Position numbers and translations under genes: made by a program
The notes under the pieces: generated by a model
The model's input: only the letters and a program-made list of their open reading frames with translations
What the model was told of the DNA's origin: nothing
The model's database searches: none
Assembly (NCBI GenBank): GCA_963589235.1
Contig: CAVAJX010000111.1
Location: 1 to 22,675, forward strand
Reading direction: 5' to 3'
DNA: 22,675 bases
Source of the DNA: CAG-877 sp963589235
GTDB taxonomy: Bacteria > Bacillota_I > Bacilli_A > RF39 > UBA660
In this document: positions 8,290 to 15,963 of the stretch, one piece after another
Layout of the letters: the number at the start of each line of letters is the position of its first letter
How positions within the stretch are numbered: position 1 is the first letter of the stretch

Positions 8290-8824
8290 TATATATCAAC
8301 TTACTATATGAAACCTTTTCCTTTAATACACCATTATCAATCATGATACTTTGTAAGTGATCAAAAGCCTCTTCACTGAAGTCAGTTGTTTTAGGCCAAG
8401 CATCTATACTTCTATAACGAGCAATTACCTTTTCCAAATCATTAAGTGATGTATCTGGGAATTGTTTAAGAATAGCTTCAGCAACCTCTTTATCAGTACT
8501 ATTATGTACAAAGTCAAGACCTTTTTGAATAGCCTTAGTAAAGTTACTTATTAAATCTTTATTATTGTTAATAAAACTTGTTCTAGCAGAGTAAGAAGTA
8601 TAAGGAACAACACCACCAAGTTCACCAACACTAGCAACCACATATCCTAAACCTTGTTGTTCTATTTCTAAAGCGTTAGGTTCAAATAGAGTAACAAAGT
8701 CTCCTTGTCCAGAAATGAAAGCTCCGGACATTGCCGCAAAAGCGATAGATGTATCAATAGTTAAATCCTTCTTTGGATCAATTCCATTTTGTTTAAGAGC
8801 CCATTCAAATGTCATCTCAGGCAT
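8279..8824 (-). pseudogene. 3' half of the interrupted SBP gene (NMT1/THI5-like)
   Basis: This encodes the C-terminal ~181 residues of a periplasmic-type SBP (NMT1/THI5-like, SsuA/ThiY group), beginning GMPEMTFEWALKQNGIDP. It lacks the signal or anchor segment and the first lobe. The missing N-terminal half lies at 17341-17805 on the same strand and ends ...GKDVIGGRAG. Joining the halves at the GG core restores codons GCT GGG GGT ATG in frame and a 333-aa protein, normal for the family. A Shine-Dalgarno-like GGTGAT supplied by the element end (8833-8838) sits 8 bases before the ATG at 8824, so the fragment could be translated, but without export it should not act as a binding protein. It overlaps the ATPase gene. 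Confidence 0.9.
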
Positions 8825-8850
8825 ACCCCCGTATCACCCTTAAAAAAGAT
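8814..8850 (+). other. Left attachment junction of the element
   Basis: Chromosomal arm 8814-8828 (in the SBP gene), core CC at 8829-8830, and element arm GTATCACCCTTAAAAAAGAT at 8831-8850. The element arm is the reverse complement of ATCTTTTTTAAGGGTGATAC, which matches the other element arm (17334-17353) at 16 of 20 positions, including the first 11. Confidence 0.88.
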
Positions 8851-8861
8851 GAATTTTATAG

Positions 8862-8884
8862 TGCATAATTCAATAATTTATGCA
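8862..8884 (+). promoter_or_regulatory. Inverted repeat TGCATAA-N9-TTATGCA, candidate operator
   Basis: A perfect 7-bp inverted repeat (8862-8868 and 8878-8884) lies 21 bp upstream of the -35 of the arginine operon. The half-sites resemble halves of an ARG box (ArgR/AhrC), but the spacing is 7 bp longer than a standard ~16-18-bp box. A binding site for an ArgR- or Crp-type regulator is possible. No regulator gene is on the element. Confidence 0.4.
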
Positions 8885-8905
8885 ACGTTTTAACTGTCAA
8901 TGAAC

Positions 8906-8934
8906 TTTACTTATCAAAAACAATATGGTATACT
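8906..8934 (+). promoter_or_regulatory. Promoter of the arginine import/deiminase operon
   Basis: The -10 TATACT is at 8929-8934 and the -35 TTTACT at 8906-8911, with a 17-bp spacer. The Shine-Dalgarno AGGTGA at 8954-8959 precedes the ATG at 8966. All genes up to arcD follow on this strand with short or no gaps. Confidence 0.65.
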
Positions 8935-8965
8935 CAAAGTAATATAGTATAGTAGGTGAGAGTGT

Positions 8966-9697
8966 ATGAAATTGCAAAAATACATAGGCATATGTCTAAT
9001 ATTTATACTAACTTTAATCTTATCAGGTTGTGGAAGAAATGAAAATGAAATTATCATGGTAACCGAGGCTGGATTCGCACCATATGAATACTATGAAAAT
9101 GGCGAAATAGTTGGCGTTGATGTCGCTATAGCAGAAGAAATAGCTAAAGAACTAGGTAAAAAACTAGTTGTAAAAAATATAGATTTTGACTCAATTGTAA
9201 GTGAATTAAAATCAGGTAAAGCAGACTTTGCCGCAGCTGGTATGAGTATAACTGAAGAAAGAAAAAAACAAGTAGATTTTACAATTGAATACGTAACTTC
9301 AAATCAAGTTGTAGTTGTAAAAAAAGATAGTTCCTTAAATGACATAACACAGCTAGATGGAAAAAGAATTGCTGTTCAACTAGGAACAGTTGGTGATTCA
9401 TATGTAACAGAAAATTACAAAAATTCTGAAATAAACAGACAAAAGAAATTTTTAGTAGCAGCAGAAGCAGTAAAAAATAATAAAGCAGACTGTATAGTAA
9501 TGGATCAAATTCCAGCACAACAACTAGTAAGTCAAAATCCAGAACTAAAAATACTAGATGGAATTCTATTCAAAGATAGTTATGGTATGGCTGTCAAAAA
9601 AGGTAATACAGAATTACTAGATACAATGAACACAGTATTACAAAGATTAATAGATGAAGGAAAAATTGAAGAATACATAATTGAATACAGTAAATAA
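8966..9697 (+). CDS. Amino-acid ABC transporter substrate-binding lipoprotein (probable arginine)
   Basis: A 243-aa family-3 (PBPb) solute-binding lipoprotein. The signal peptide ends in the lipobox LSGC with the lipidated Cys22. The mature part starts with the typical TEAGFAPYEYYENGEIVGVDVAIAEEIAKELGK, including the FxPYEY and GxDvaiA motifs that bind the alpha-amino group, then FDSIVSELKSGKADFAAAGMSITEERKKQVDFT. It belongs with the glutamine/arginine/lysine/histidine binding proteins. Arginine as ligand is inferred from co-transcription with arcA-arcB-arcC-arcD. It is the first gene of the cargo operon on the element and sits 11 bases before the permease gene. Confidence 0.9.
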   Translation: MKLQKYIGICLIFILTLILSGCGRNENEIIMVTEAGFAPYEYYENGEIVGVDVAIAEEIAKELGKKLVVKNIDFDSIVSELKSGKADFAAAGMSITEERKKQVDFTIEYVTSNQVVVVKKDSSLNDITQLDGKRIAVQLGTVGDSYVTENYKNSEINRQKKFLVAAEAVKNNKADCIVMDQIPAQQLVSQNPELKILDGILFKDSYGMAVKKGNTELLDTMNTVLQRLIDEGKIEEYIIEYSK

Positions 9698-9708
9698 GAA
9701 GAGGTAAC

Positions 9709-10422
9709 ATGGAAAAGTTTATCAAATTTATCAATAACGTATATGAACAATTTTATCAAACACTAATTGAACAAGACAGATATCGCTTTATTCTAGAAGG
9801 CTTAGGCAAAACTTTGATCATTGCCTTTTTTGCCGTGATTCTAGGTGTCATTTTAGGTGGACTAGTTGCCTTAATTAGAAACTACCATGAAGAAACCAAA
9901 AAAGCCAAAGTAGCCAATTTTATATCAAAACTTTATGTAACCATAATTCGTGGTACTCCAGCAGTATTACAATTAATGATTATATATTATGTCATATTTA
10001 GAACTGTTGACATAAATACAATTCTAGTTGGCGTAATTGCTTTCGGTATTAATTCCGGTGCCTACGTATCAGAAATAATAAGAGCAGGAATTAACTCAAT
10101 AGATAGAGGACAAAAAGAAGCAGCCGACTCACTTGGCTTAACATATAGAGAAACAATGAAATCTATAATCTTACCGCAAGCCGTTAGAAATGTTTTACCA
10201 GCATTGAGTAATGAATTTATAACTTTATTAAAAGAAACTTCCGTAGCTGGATACATTGGAATAATAGACCTTGTAAAAGCTGCTGATATCATAGCCTCAG
10301 GAACATATAACTATTTCTTCCCGTTAATAATCATTGCGATTATTTACTTAATTCTAACAATAGGACTATCAAAACTATTGACAATATTTGAAAAGAAGGT
10401 GTTAAGTCATGCTAGAGGCTAA
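9709..10422 (+). CDS. Amino-acid ABC transporter permease (HisM/ArtQ type)
   Basis: A 237-aa membrane subunit of a polar amino-acid importer. It shows FILEGLGKTLIIAFFAVILGVILGG at the N-terminus, the family signature RGTPAVLQLMIIYY, and the EAA loop EAADSLGLTYRETMKSIILPQAVRNVLPALSNEF. Several clear transmembrane segments are visible. The GAGGT Shine-Dalgarno precedes the ATG at 9709. Its end overlaps the ATPase gene by 14 bases. As the only permease gene in the set, it probably forms a homodimer. It should bring arginine into the cell to feed the deiminase pathway encoded just downstream. Confidence 0.92.
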   Translation: MEKFIKFINNVYEQFYQTLIEQDRYRFILEGLGKTLIIAFFAVILGVILGGLVALIRNYHEETKKAKVANFISKLYVTIIRGTPAVLQLMIIYYVIFRTVDINTILVGVIAFGINSGAYVSEIIRAGINSIDRGQKEAADSLGLTYRETMKSIILPQAVRNVLPALSNEFITLLKETSVAGYIGIIDLVKAADIIASGTYNYFFPLIIIAIIYLILTIGLSKLLTIFEKKVLSHARG

Positions 10423-11125
10423 AAATATTGAGAAAAGTTTTGGAAAATTAAAAGTACTAAAAGGTATAAATCTAACCGTAAATCAAGGACAAAGAATAGT
10501 TATCATTGGACCATCGGGTTCCGGAAAAAGTACTTTTCTTCGTTGCTTAAACTTATTAGAAGAACCAAGCAAAGGAGAAGTTCGATATAATAATGTAAAA
10601 TTAACAAACGATAACAAATTACAAATGCGTAAAAAAATAGGTATGGTTTTTCAAAACTTTAATCTATTCACAAACTTAACTGTTTTAGATAATTTAATAC
10701 TTGCTCCTGTAAAAGAAGGAGTCTTAACAGAAAAAGAAGCTTTAAAAAAAGCTGATAAATTACTAAAAGAAATATCATTAGAAGATAAAAAAGATACTTA
10801 TCCAAGTAGTTTATCCGGTGGACAAAAACAACGTGTTGCGATAGCTAGATCATTAATGATGAATCCAGATATAATTCTTTTTGATGAACCAACATCAGCA
10901 TTAGATCCTGAAATGATAGAAGACGTTTTAAATCTAATGAAAAGAGTAGCTGAAGAAGGAATGACCATGGTTGTCGTAACTCATGAATTAGAATTTGCTA
11001 AAGATATAGCAACAGATGTTTTGTTTATGGACAAAGGTGTAATTGTAGAATCAGGAACACCAGATGAAATATTTAATCATCCAAAAACAGATCGTTTAAA
11101 AGAATTTCTATCAAAAATAAAATAA
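10409..11125 (+). CDS. Amino-acid ABC transporter ATPase (GlnQ/ArtM type)
   Basis: A 238-aa ATP-binding subunit of the polar amino-acid importer. Seen in order: Walker A GPSGSGKST, Q-loop MVFQNFNLF, signature LSGGQKQRVAIARSL, Walker B IILFDEPTSALDPE, and H-loop VVTHEL. The Q-loop NFNLF and the DPEM sequence after Walker B are characteristic of the GlnQ/HisP/ArtP group. AAGGTG upstream sets the start at 10409 inside the permease gene (14-base overlap). An 85-base gap with two inverted repeats separates it from arcA. Confidence 0.94.
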   Translation: MLEAKNIEKSFGKLKVLKGINLTVNQGQRIVIIGPSGSGKSTFLRCLNLLEEPSKGEVRYNNVKLTNDNKLQMRKKIGMVFQNFNLFTNLTVLDNLILAPVKEGVLTEKEALKKADKLLKEISLEDKKDTYPSSLSGGQKQRVAIARSLMMNPDIILFDEPTSALDPEMIEDVLNLMKRVAEEGMTMVVVTHELEFAKDIATDVLFMDKGVIVESGTPDEIFNHPKTDRLKEFLSKIK

Positions 11126-11127
11126 TT

Positions 11128-11177
11128 GTTTATTCATGGTATATCCATTGAAATAAACGAGTTTCGCGACATCTCGT
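11128..11177 (+). other. Two hairpins between the ATPase gene and arcA
   Basis: Hairpin 1 (11128-11158) pairs GTTTATT with AATAAAC, then CA/TG and TGG/CCA, with two single-base bulges and a 5-base loop: 12 bp in all. Hairpin 2 pairs ACGAG with CTCGT (11157-11161 with 11173-11177). No T tract follows hairpin 1, so it is not a standard terminator. Possible roles are mRNA processing or stabilisation, or an operator, which would uncouple importer and enzyme levels. Confidence 0.45.
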
Positions 11178-11210
11178 AAAAAAATCGTAAGTATTAATAA
11201 GGAGGATAAA

Positions 11211-12455
11211 ATGGAAAAAATACATGTAACAAGTGAAATTGGAAAATTAAAAAAAGTTTTATTACATAGACCTGGTAATGAATTATTAAATTTAACACCA
11301 GATACATTATCAAGACTTCTTTTTGATGATATTCCATATTTGCCAGATGCAATAAAAGAACACGATGAATTTGCTAATGCTTTACGTAAGCATGGTGTTG
11401 AAGTAGTATACGTAGAAGATTTAATGGCAGATGTATTAAATACAAGCGAAATAATTCGCGAAAAATTTATAAGACAATACATTTTTGAAGCTGGAATACG
11501 TACACCAAAATACAAAAATTTAGCATATGATTATTTAAATAGTTTTACAGATAGTAAAAAATTAGTTTTAAAAACAATGGAAGGAATTCAATTATCTGAT
11601 ATTCCAAGAAGAAAAAGAGAAGTTGAACAGTCTTTAGTAGACTTAATTGATCAAGAAGATAAGTTCATTGCAGAACCAATGCCAAACTTATACTTTACAA
11701 GAGATCCATTCGCAAGTATTGGTGAAGGAATAAGTTTAAATAAAATGTATTCTGTAACTCGTAGTAGAGAAACAATTTATGCAGAATTTATCTTTAAATA
11801 TCATCCTGAGTACCAAGATAAAGTACCTTTCTATTATGAACGTTATAATCCTTATCATATCGAAGGTGGCGATATTTTAAATATCAACGATCACGTTCTA
11901 GCAATAGGTATCTCACAACGTACTCAAGCTGAATCAATTGATAGATTAGCTGAAAATTTATTTAAAGATCCTGACTGTAAAATAGATACAATTCTAGCTT
12001 TCAATATTCCAGAAAGCCGTGCCTTCATGCACTTAGATACAGTATTTACACAAGTAGATTATGATAAATTTACATATCATCCTGGAATCATGGGTACTTT
12101 ACAAGTATTTGAAATTGTTGAAGGAAATGATCCAAACTCTGATGATGATCTAACAGTTACTGAAATAAACGCACCATTAGAAGAAATCTTAAGTAAATAT
12201 GTTGGACGTCCAGTAACATTAATTCCATGTGCCGGTGGCGATAAAGTTTCAGCAGAACGTGAACAATGGAACGATGGTAGTAACACATTATGTATAGCCC
12301 CAGGTGTAGTAGTAGTATATGATAGAAATAATTTAACAAACGATGTACTACGTTCATTTGGATTAGATGTAATTGAAATTCATGGAGCAGAATTATCTCG
12401 TGGACGTGGAGGCCCTAGATGTATGAGTATGCCATTAGTAAGGGAGGACATATAA
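11211..12455 (+). CDS. arcA: Arginine deiminase
   Basis: ArcA hydrolyses L-arginine to citrulline and ammonia, the first step of the ADI pathway, in the cytoplasm. The 414-aa protein has the normal length and shows VTSEIGKLKKVLLHRPG, NLYFTRDPFASIG, HIEGGDIL, FMHLDTVFT (catalytic His region) and the C-terminal GGPRCMSMPL with nucleophile Cys404. A strong Shine-Dalgarno (AAGGAGG, 11199-11205) precedes the ATG at 11211. The stop overlaps the arcB start (TAATG). All catalytic motifs appear intact, so an active enzyme is expected. Confidence 0.97.
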   Translation: MEKIHVTSEIGKLKKVLLHRPGNELLNLTPDTLSRLLFDDIPYLPDAIKEHDEFANALRKHGVEVVYVEDLMADVLNTSEIIREKFIRQYIFEAGIRTPKYKNLAYDYLNSFTDSKKLVLKTMEGIQLSDIPRRKREVEQSLVDLIDQEDKFIAEPMPNLYFTRDPFASIGEGISLNKMYSVTRSRETIYAEFIFKYHPEYQDKVPFYYERYNPYHIEGGDILNINDHVLAIGISQRTQAESIDRLAENLFKDPDCKIDTILAFNIPESRAFMHLDTVFTQVDYDKFTYHPGIMGTLQVFEIVEGNDPNSDDDLTVTEINAPLEEILSKYVGRPVTLIPCAGGDKVSAEREQWNDGSNTLCIAPGVVVVYDRNNLTNDVLRSFGLDVIEIHGAELSRGRGGPRCMSMPLVREDI

Positions 12456-13441
12456 TGAATTTACATGGAAGGGATTTTCTAAAATTAATAGACTATACTC
12501 CAGAAGAAATTAAATATTTAATAGAAGTTGCTATTGACTTAAAAAAGAAAAAACATGCTGGAATTCCACATGATGAATTAAAAGGAAAAAACATAGTTTT
12601 ACTTTTTGAAAAAGATTCAACTAGAACACGTTGTGCTTTTGAAGTAGCAGGATTAGATCTAGGTATGGGAGTTACTTACTTAGGACCAACTGGTTCTCAA
12701 ATGGGTAAAAAAGAAACAATTGCTGATACTGCTAGAGTATTAACTAGAATGTATGATGGAATTGAATATCGTGGTTTTGATCAAGAAATAGTTGAAGAAA
12801 TTGCTAAGTATGCTACAGTTCCAGTATGGAATGGTTTAACTAATGAATTCCATCCAACTCAAATGTTAGCAGACTTAATGACAGCATATGAAAACTTTGG
12901 AAAGTTAGAAGGATTAAACTTAGTATTCTTAGGTGATGCTAGAAATAATGTTGCTAATTCATTAATGGTAATTTGTTCAAAATTAGGTGTTAACTTTACT
13001 TGTTGTGCACCAAAGGAATTATTCCCATCTGCTGAATTAGTTGAAACTTGTCAAGAATATGCTAAAGCATCAGGTTCAACAATTACATTAACAGAAGATG
13101 CTATGGAAGGTACTAAAAATGCTGATGTTTTATACACAGATGTTTGGGTATCTATGGGCGAAAAAGAAGAGCTTTGGGAACAAAGAATTAATTTACTTAA
13201 ACCATATCAAGTAAATAAAGAAATAATGGAAAATGCTAATTCTAATGCCATTTTCTTACATTGCTTACCATCATTCCATAATACAGGAACAACAATTGGT
13301 AAACAAATATATGAAAAATACGGCTTAAAAGAAATGGAAGTAACTGATGAAGTATTTGAATCAAGTCAATCAAAAGTATTTGATCAAGCAGAAAATAGAC
13401 TTCATACTATAAAAGCCGTAGTATATGAGACATTAAAATAA
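12455..13441 (+). CDS. arcB: Ornithine carbamoyltransferase, catabolic
   Basis: ArcB converts citrulline and phosphate to ornithine and carbamoyl phosphate in the ADI pathway. The 328-aa protein carries the carbamoyl-phosphate site DSTRTR at 54-59, the later blocks LTNEFHPTQMLADLMT and LGDARNNVANSLM, and the ornithine-binding HCLP at 269-272. I start it at 12455, which overlaps the arcA stop (TAATG) and follows AGGGAGG, rather than at the in-frame ATG at 12419 inside arcA. Its stop overlaps the arcC start in the same TAATG manner, so arcA-arcB-arcC are tightly coupled. The catabolic role is inferred from the operon. Confidence 0.96.
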   Translation: MNLHGRDFLKLIDYTPEEIKYLIEVAIDLKKKKHAGIPHDELKGKNIVLLFEKDSTRTRCAFEVAGLDLGMGVTYLGPTGSQMGKKETIADTARVLTRMYDGIEYRGFDQEIVEEIAKYATVPVWNGLTNEFHPTQMLADLMTAYENFGKLEGLNLVFLGDARNNVANSLMVICSKLGVNFTCCAPKELFPSAELVETCQEYAKASGSTITLTEDAMEGTKNADVLYTDVWVSMGEKEELWEQRINLLKPYQVNKEIMENANSNAIFLHCLPSFHNTGTTIGKQIYEKYGLKEMEVTDEVFESSQSKVFDQAENRLHTIKAVVYETLK

Positions 13442-15825
13442 TGAAAAAAACTATAGTTATTGCATTAGGTGGAAATGCATTAGGAAAAAGCCCAGAAGAA
13501 CAATTAGAGTTAGTAAAAGGAACAGCAAAAAATATTGTTGATTTGGTTGAAGAAGGAAACAAAGTAGTTGTATCTCATGGTAATGGTCCACAAGTTGGTA
13601 TGATTAATTTAGCGATGGAAGAGTCACATAAAACTATTAACTCACCAGAAATGCCGTTTGCTGAATGTGGAGCAATGAGTCAAGGATACATTGGCTATCA
13701 TCTTCAACAATCAATTCAAGAGGAATTAGCTAGAAGAAATATAAAGAAAAACTGTGTAACTGTAATTACTCAAGTTGAAGTAGATAAAAATGATAAAGCA
13801 TTTCAAAATCCAACTAAACCAATAGGAAGTTTTTATACAAAAGAAGAAGCAATTAAGTTGAAAAAAGAAAAAGGATATTGCATGAAAGAAGATGCTGGTA
13901 GAGGTTATCGTCGTGTAGTGCCAAGTCCTAAACCAATAAAAATAGTTGAGATTTCGAATATACATGAATTAGTAGAAGATGGCAATGTAGTAATTGCCTG
14001 TGGAGGAGGTGGAATACCGGTAATTAAAACCCAGGAGGGTTATGAAGGCATCGATGCAGTAATAGATAAAGACCGCACCAGTGCACGCTTAGCCCTTGAT
14101 TTAAATGCAGATGCTCTTCTAATTCTAACTGCTGTAGACCAGGTTTATCTAAATTATAAAAAGGATAATCAAAAGGCCTTAAGTGAATTATCAATTAGAC
14201 AAGCAACCAATTTAATCAAAAACAAACAGGTAGCAGAAGGAAGTATGCTACCAAAAGTTGAAGCCTGCATTGACTTTGCTAAAGAATCATCTGGCTATGC
14301 ATTAATTACATCACTAGATAAAGCAAAAGAAGCTTTAGAAGGACAAACAGGCACAATTATAAGAGGAAAAAGGAGTAAAAAAATGTCAAAAAGAAAAAAG
14401 AAGTTTAGTTTAGCACTATCTTCATTCTCAATAATTTTATTACTAATATTCATGTTGGGAATTCTTTCACATATATTACCAAGTGCAAAATTTATAGGAG
14501 ATAATATTGTTAATGGTTCCGGCGTTGTTGGAGCAAAATTATCTGATGTATTGTTATCGCCAATTTTAGGATTTGCAGATGCAGTAGATGTTGGAATATT
14601 CATCATGATTTTAGGTGGATTACTTGCTGTAATCAATTCAACAGATGCCCTAGAAACAGGAATTCAAGTTCTTGTAAAAAAATTAAAAGGAAATGAGTTA
14701 GCATTAATACCAATATTAATGTTTATCTTCTCAGTATGCGGTACTACATACGGTATGTTAGAAGAAACTGTTGGATTCTATGCACTACTTGCCGCAACAA
14801 TGGTAGCTGCTGGTATGGATACAGTAGTAGCATCAGCAATTGTCTTGTTAGGTGCCGGTTCTGGTTGTCTAGGTTCAACTATTAATCCATTCGCTGTAGG
14901 AGCTGCAGTAGCTGCACTACCAGAAGGAACAGTAGTTAATCAAGGTATCATTATCTTTATTGGAACATTACTTTGGCTTTCAACACTAGCTATATCAATT
15001 TACTTTGTAATGAAATATGCTAGAAAGGTAAAAGCTGATAAAGGATCTACAATTCTTAGTTTAAGAGAACAACAAAAAATGGAAAAGAAATATGGTAAAG
15101 AAAAAATAGAAGATGATGTTGCTTTAAATAGTAAACAAAAAATTACTTTAATTCTTTTTGCCCTAACATTCTTAGTAATGATTATTGGATTCATTCCATG
15201 GAATGACTTTGGAATTACATTTTTTGATAGTTGGACTGGTTGGTTAACAGGTAGTCCATTAGGAAGTTGGTATTTCAATGAAGCTGCTGTTTGGTTCTTA
15301 ATAATGGCAATTATCATTGGTATCGTTAATGGAATGAAAGAAAAGAAATTTGTTGACACATTTATTGATGGAGCAGATGATATGATTGGAGTTATTCTAA
15401 TTATCGCCGTTGCTAGAGGAGCTAGTGTCTTAATGCAAACAACTCATTTAGATAACTACATTATCTATAATGCTGCAGAATTATTAAAAGATGTCCCTGG
15501 ATTCTTATTTACACCATTTAACTATATAATTCACATAATACTATCTGTATTAGTACCATCATCTTCAGGTTTGGCAACATTATCAGCACCAATTATTGGA
15601 CCATTAGCTGCTCAACTTGGACATAGTGTAGAAGCTACTGTAATGACTTTAGTTGCCGCAAATGGACTTGTAAACTTAATAACTCCAACATGCGGAGCTA
15701 TTATGGGTGGTCTAGCCTTAGCTAAAGTTGAATATGGTACCTGGGTAAAATGGGCTGGAAAAGTAGTTTTAATAATCGCAATTACTAATATTCTACTTTT
15801 AACACTATTTACATTAGTATTCTAA
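13441..15825 (+). CDS. arcC: Carbamate kinase fused to YfcC/ArcD-type arginine-ornithine antiporter
   Basis: A single 794-codon frame joins two enzymes normally made separately. Residues 1-~312 are carbamate kinase (IALGGNALG, SHGNGPQVG, PFAECGAMSQGYIGYHLQ, ending GTIIRGK), which makes ATP from carbamoyl phosphate. Residues 315-794 are a complete YfcC-family membrane transporter with about a dozen hydrophobic segments (CGTTYGMLEETVGFY, LGAGSGCLGSTINPFAVG, LVPSSSGLATLSAP), probably exchanging arginine for ornithine. The linker is only a few lysine-rich residues. An intact internal start remains: AAGGAG at 14370-14375, then ATG at 14383 (Met315). A TAA at 14376-14378 lies in the -1 frame. Two separate proteins may therefore still be made, or one upstream base may have been lost. 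Confidence 0.9.
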   Translation: MKKTIVIALGGNALGKSPEEQLELVKGTAKNIVDLVEEGNKVVVSHGNGPQVGMINLAMEESHKTINSPEMPFAECGAMSQGYIGYHLQQSIQEELARRNIKKNCVTVITQVEVDKNDKAFQNPTKPIGSFYTKEEAIKLKKEKGYCMKEDAGRGYRRVVPSPKPIKIVEISNIHELVEDGNVVIACGGGGIPVIKTQEGYEGIDAVIDKDRTSARLALDLNADALLILTAVDQVYLNYKKDNQKALSELSIRQATNLIKNKQVAEGSMLPKVEACIDFAKESSGYALITSLDKAKEALEGQTGTIIRGKRSKKMSKRKKKFSLALSSFSIILLLIFMLGILSHILPSAKFIGDNIVNGSGVVGAKLSDVLLSPILGFADAVDVGIFIMILGGLLAVINSTDALETGIQVLVKKLKGNELALIPILMFIFSVCGTTYGMLEETVGFYALLAATMVAAGMDTVVASAIVLLGAGSGCLGSTINPFAVGAAVAALPEGTVVNQGIIIFIGTLLWLSTLAISIYFVMKYARKVKADKGSTILSLREQQKMEKKYGKEKIEDDVALNSKQKITLILFALTFLVMIIGFIPWNDFGITFFDSWTGWLTGSPLGSWYFNEAAVWFLIMAIIIGIVNGMKEKKFVDTFIDGADDMIGVILIIAVARGASVLMQTTHLDNYIIYNAAELLKDVPGFLFTPFNYIIHIILSVLVPSSSGLATLSAPIIGPLAAQLGHSVEATVMTLVAANGLVNLITPTCGAIMGGLALAKVEYGTWVKWAGKVVLIIAITNILLLTLFTLVF
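14370..14385 (+). promoter_or_regulatory. arcD: Internal Shine-Dalgarno and start for the ArcD part
   Basis: AAGGAG (14370-14375), a 7-base spacer and ATG (14383-14385) lie in frame inside the arcC-arcD reading frame. This is as good as any ribosome site in the window and would start a 480-aa YfcC-type transporter at MSKRKKKFSL. Its spacer contains the -1 frame stop TAA. Confidence 0.75.
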
Positions 15826-15840
15826 AAAAATAATAATTTA

Positions 15841-15876
15841 AAAAAAATCTCGTATTATTTAATAGGAGGTTTTTTT
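15841..15876 (+). terminator. Hairpin after arcD that pairs the Shine-Dalgarno of the next ORF
   Basis: An A run and TCTC (15841-15851) pair with GAGG and a T run (15866-15876) in an 11-bp stem with one G-T wobble. A further 4 bp (TATT/AATA) close the loop. The 3' arm contains the AGGAGG of the 28-codon ORF and ends in seven T. In read-through mRNA from the arc operon it could terminate transcription or hide the ribosome site. Confidence 0.5.
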
Positions 15877-15963
15877 ATGCTAAAAATTATCTATAATAAA
15901 CAAGGTCCAACCCTAAAAGAATTACTAAAAAAGTACTTACAAAAAATTAGTAACAATGAATGA
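15877..15963 (+). CDS. 28-aa ORF coupled to the recombinase
   Basis: A very short ORF (MLKIIYNKQGPTLKELLKKY...) with the strongest ribosome site in the window, AGGAGG at 15864-15869, 7 bases before the ATG. Its stop TGA (15961-15963) lies just past the recombinase ATG (15956), in another frame, so the recombinase is probably translated by coupling. The recombinase has no good Shine-Dalgarno of its own. Small ORFs with a YN..G.TL.E pattern occur upstream of serine recombinases in clostridial integrative elements (often labelled TnpW-like). I recall that resemblance but cannot verify it. It may act only as a leader, or as a small accessory or directionality protein. Confidence 0.6.
   Translation: MLKIIYNKQGPTLKELLKKYLQKISNNE

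Noticed and set aside
8862..8884. A standard ArgR/AhrC ARG box
   Set aside because: The half-sites are suggestive, but the spacing is too long for the 18-bp consensus, so I only call it a candidate operator.
11111..11515. Minus-strand 134-codon frame opposite arcA
   Set aside because: It lies mostly antisense to a certain gene, with no ribosome site or recognisable protein pattern; a shadow of arcA codon bias.
12419..12454. Upstream start of arcB inside arcA (12 extra codons)
   Set aside because: The residues before MNLHGRDFLK are not OTC-like, and the AGGGAGG site with the TAATG overlap favours 12455.
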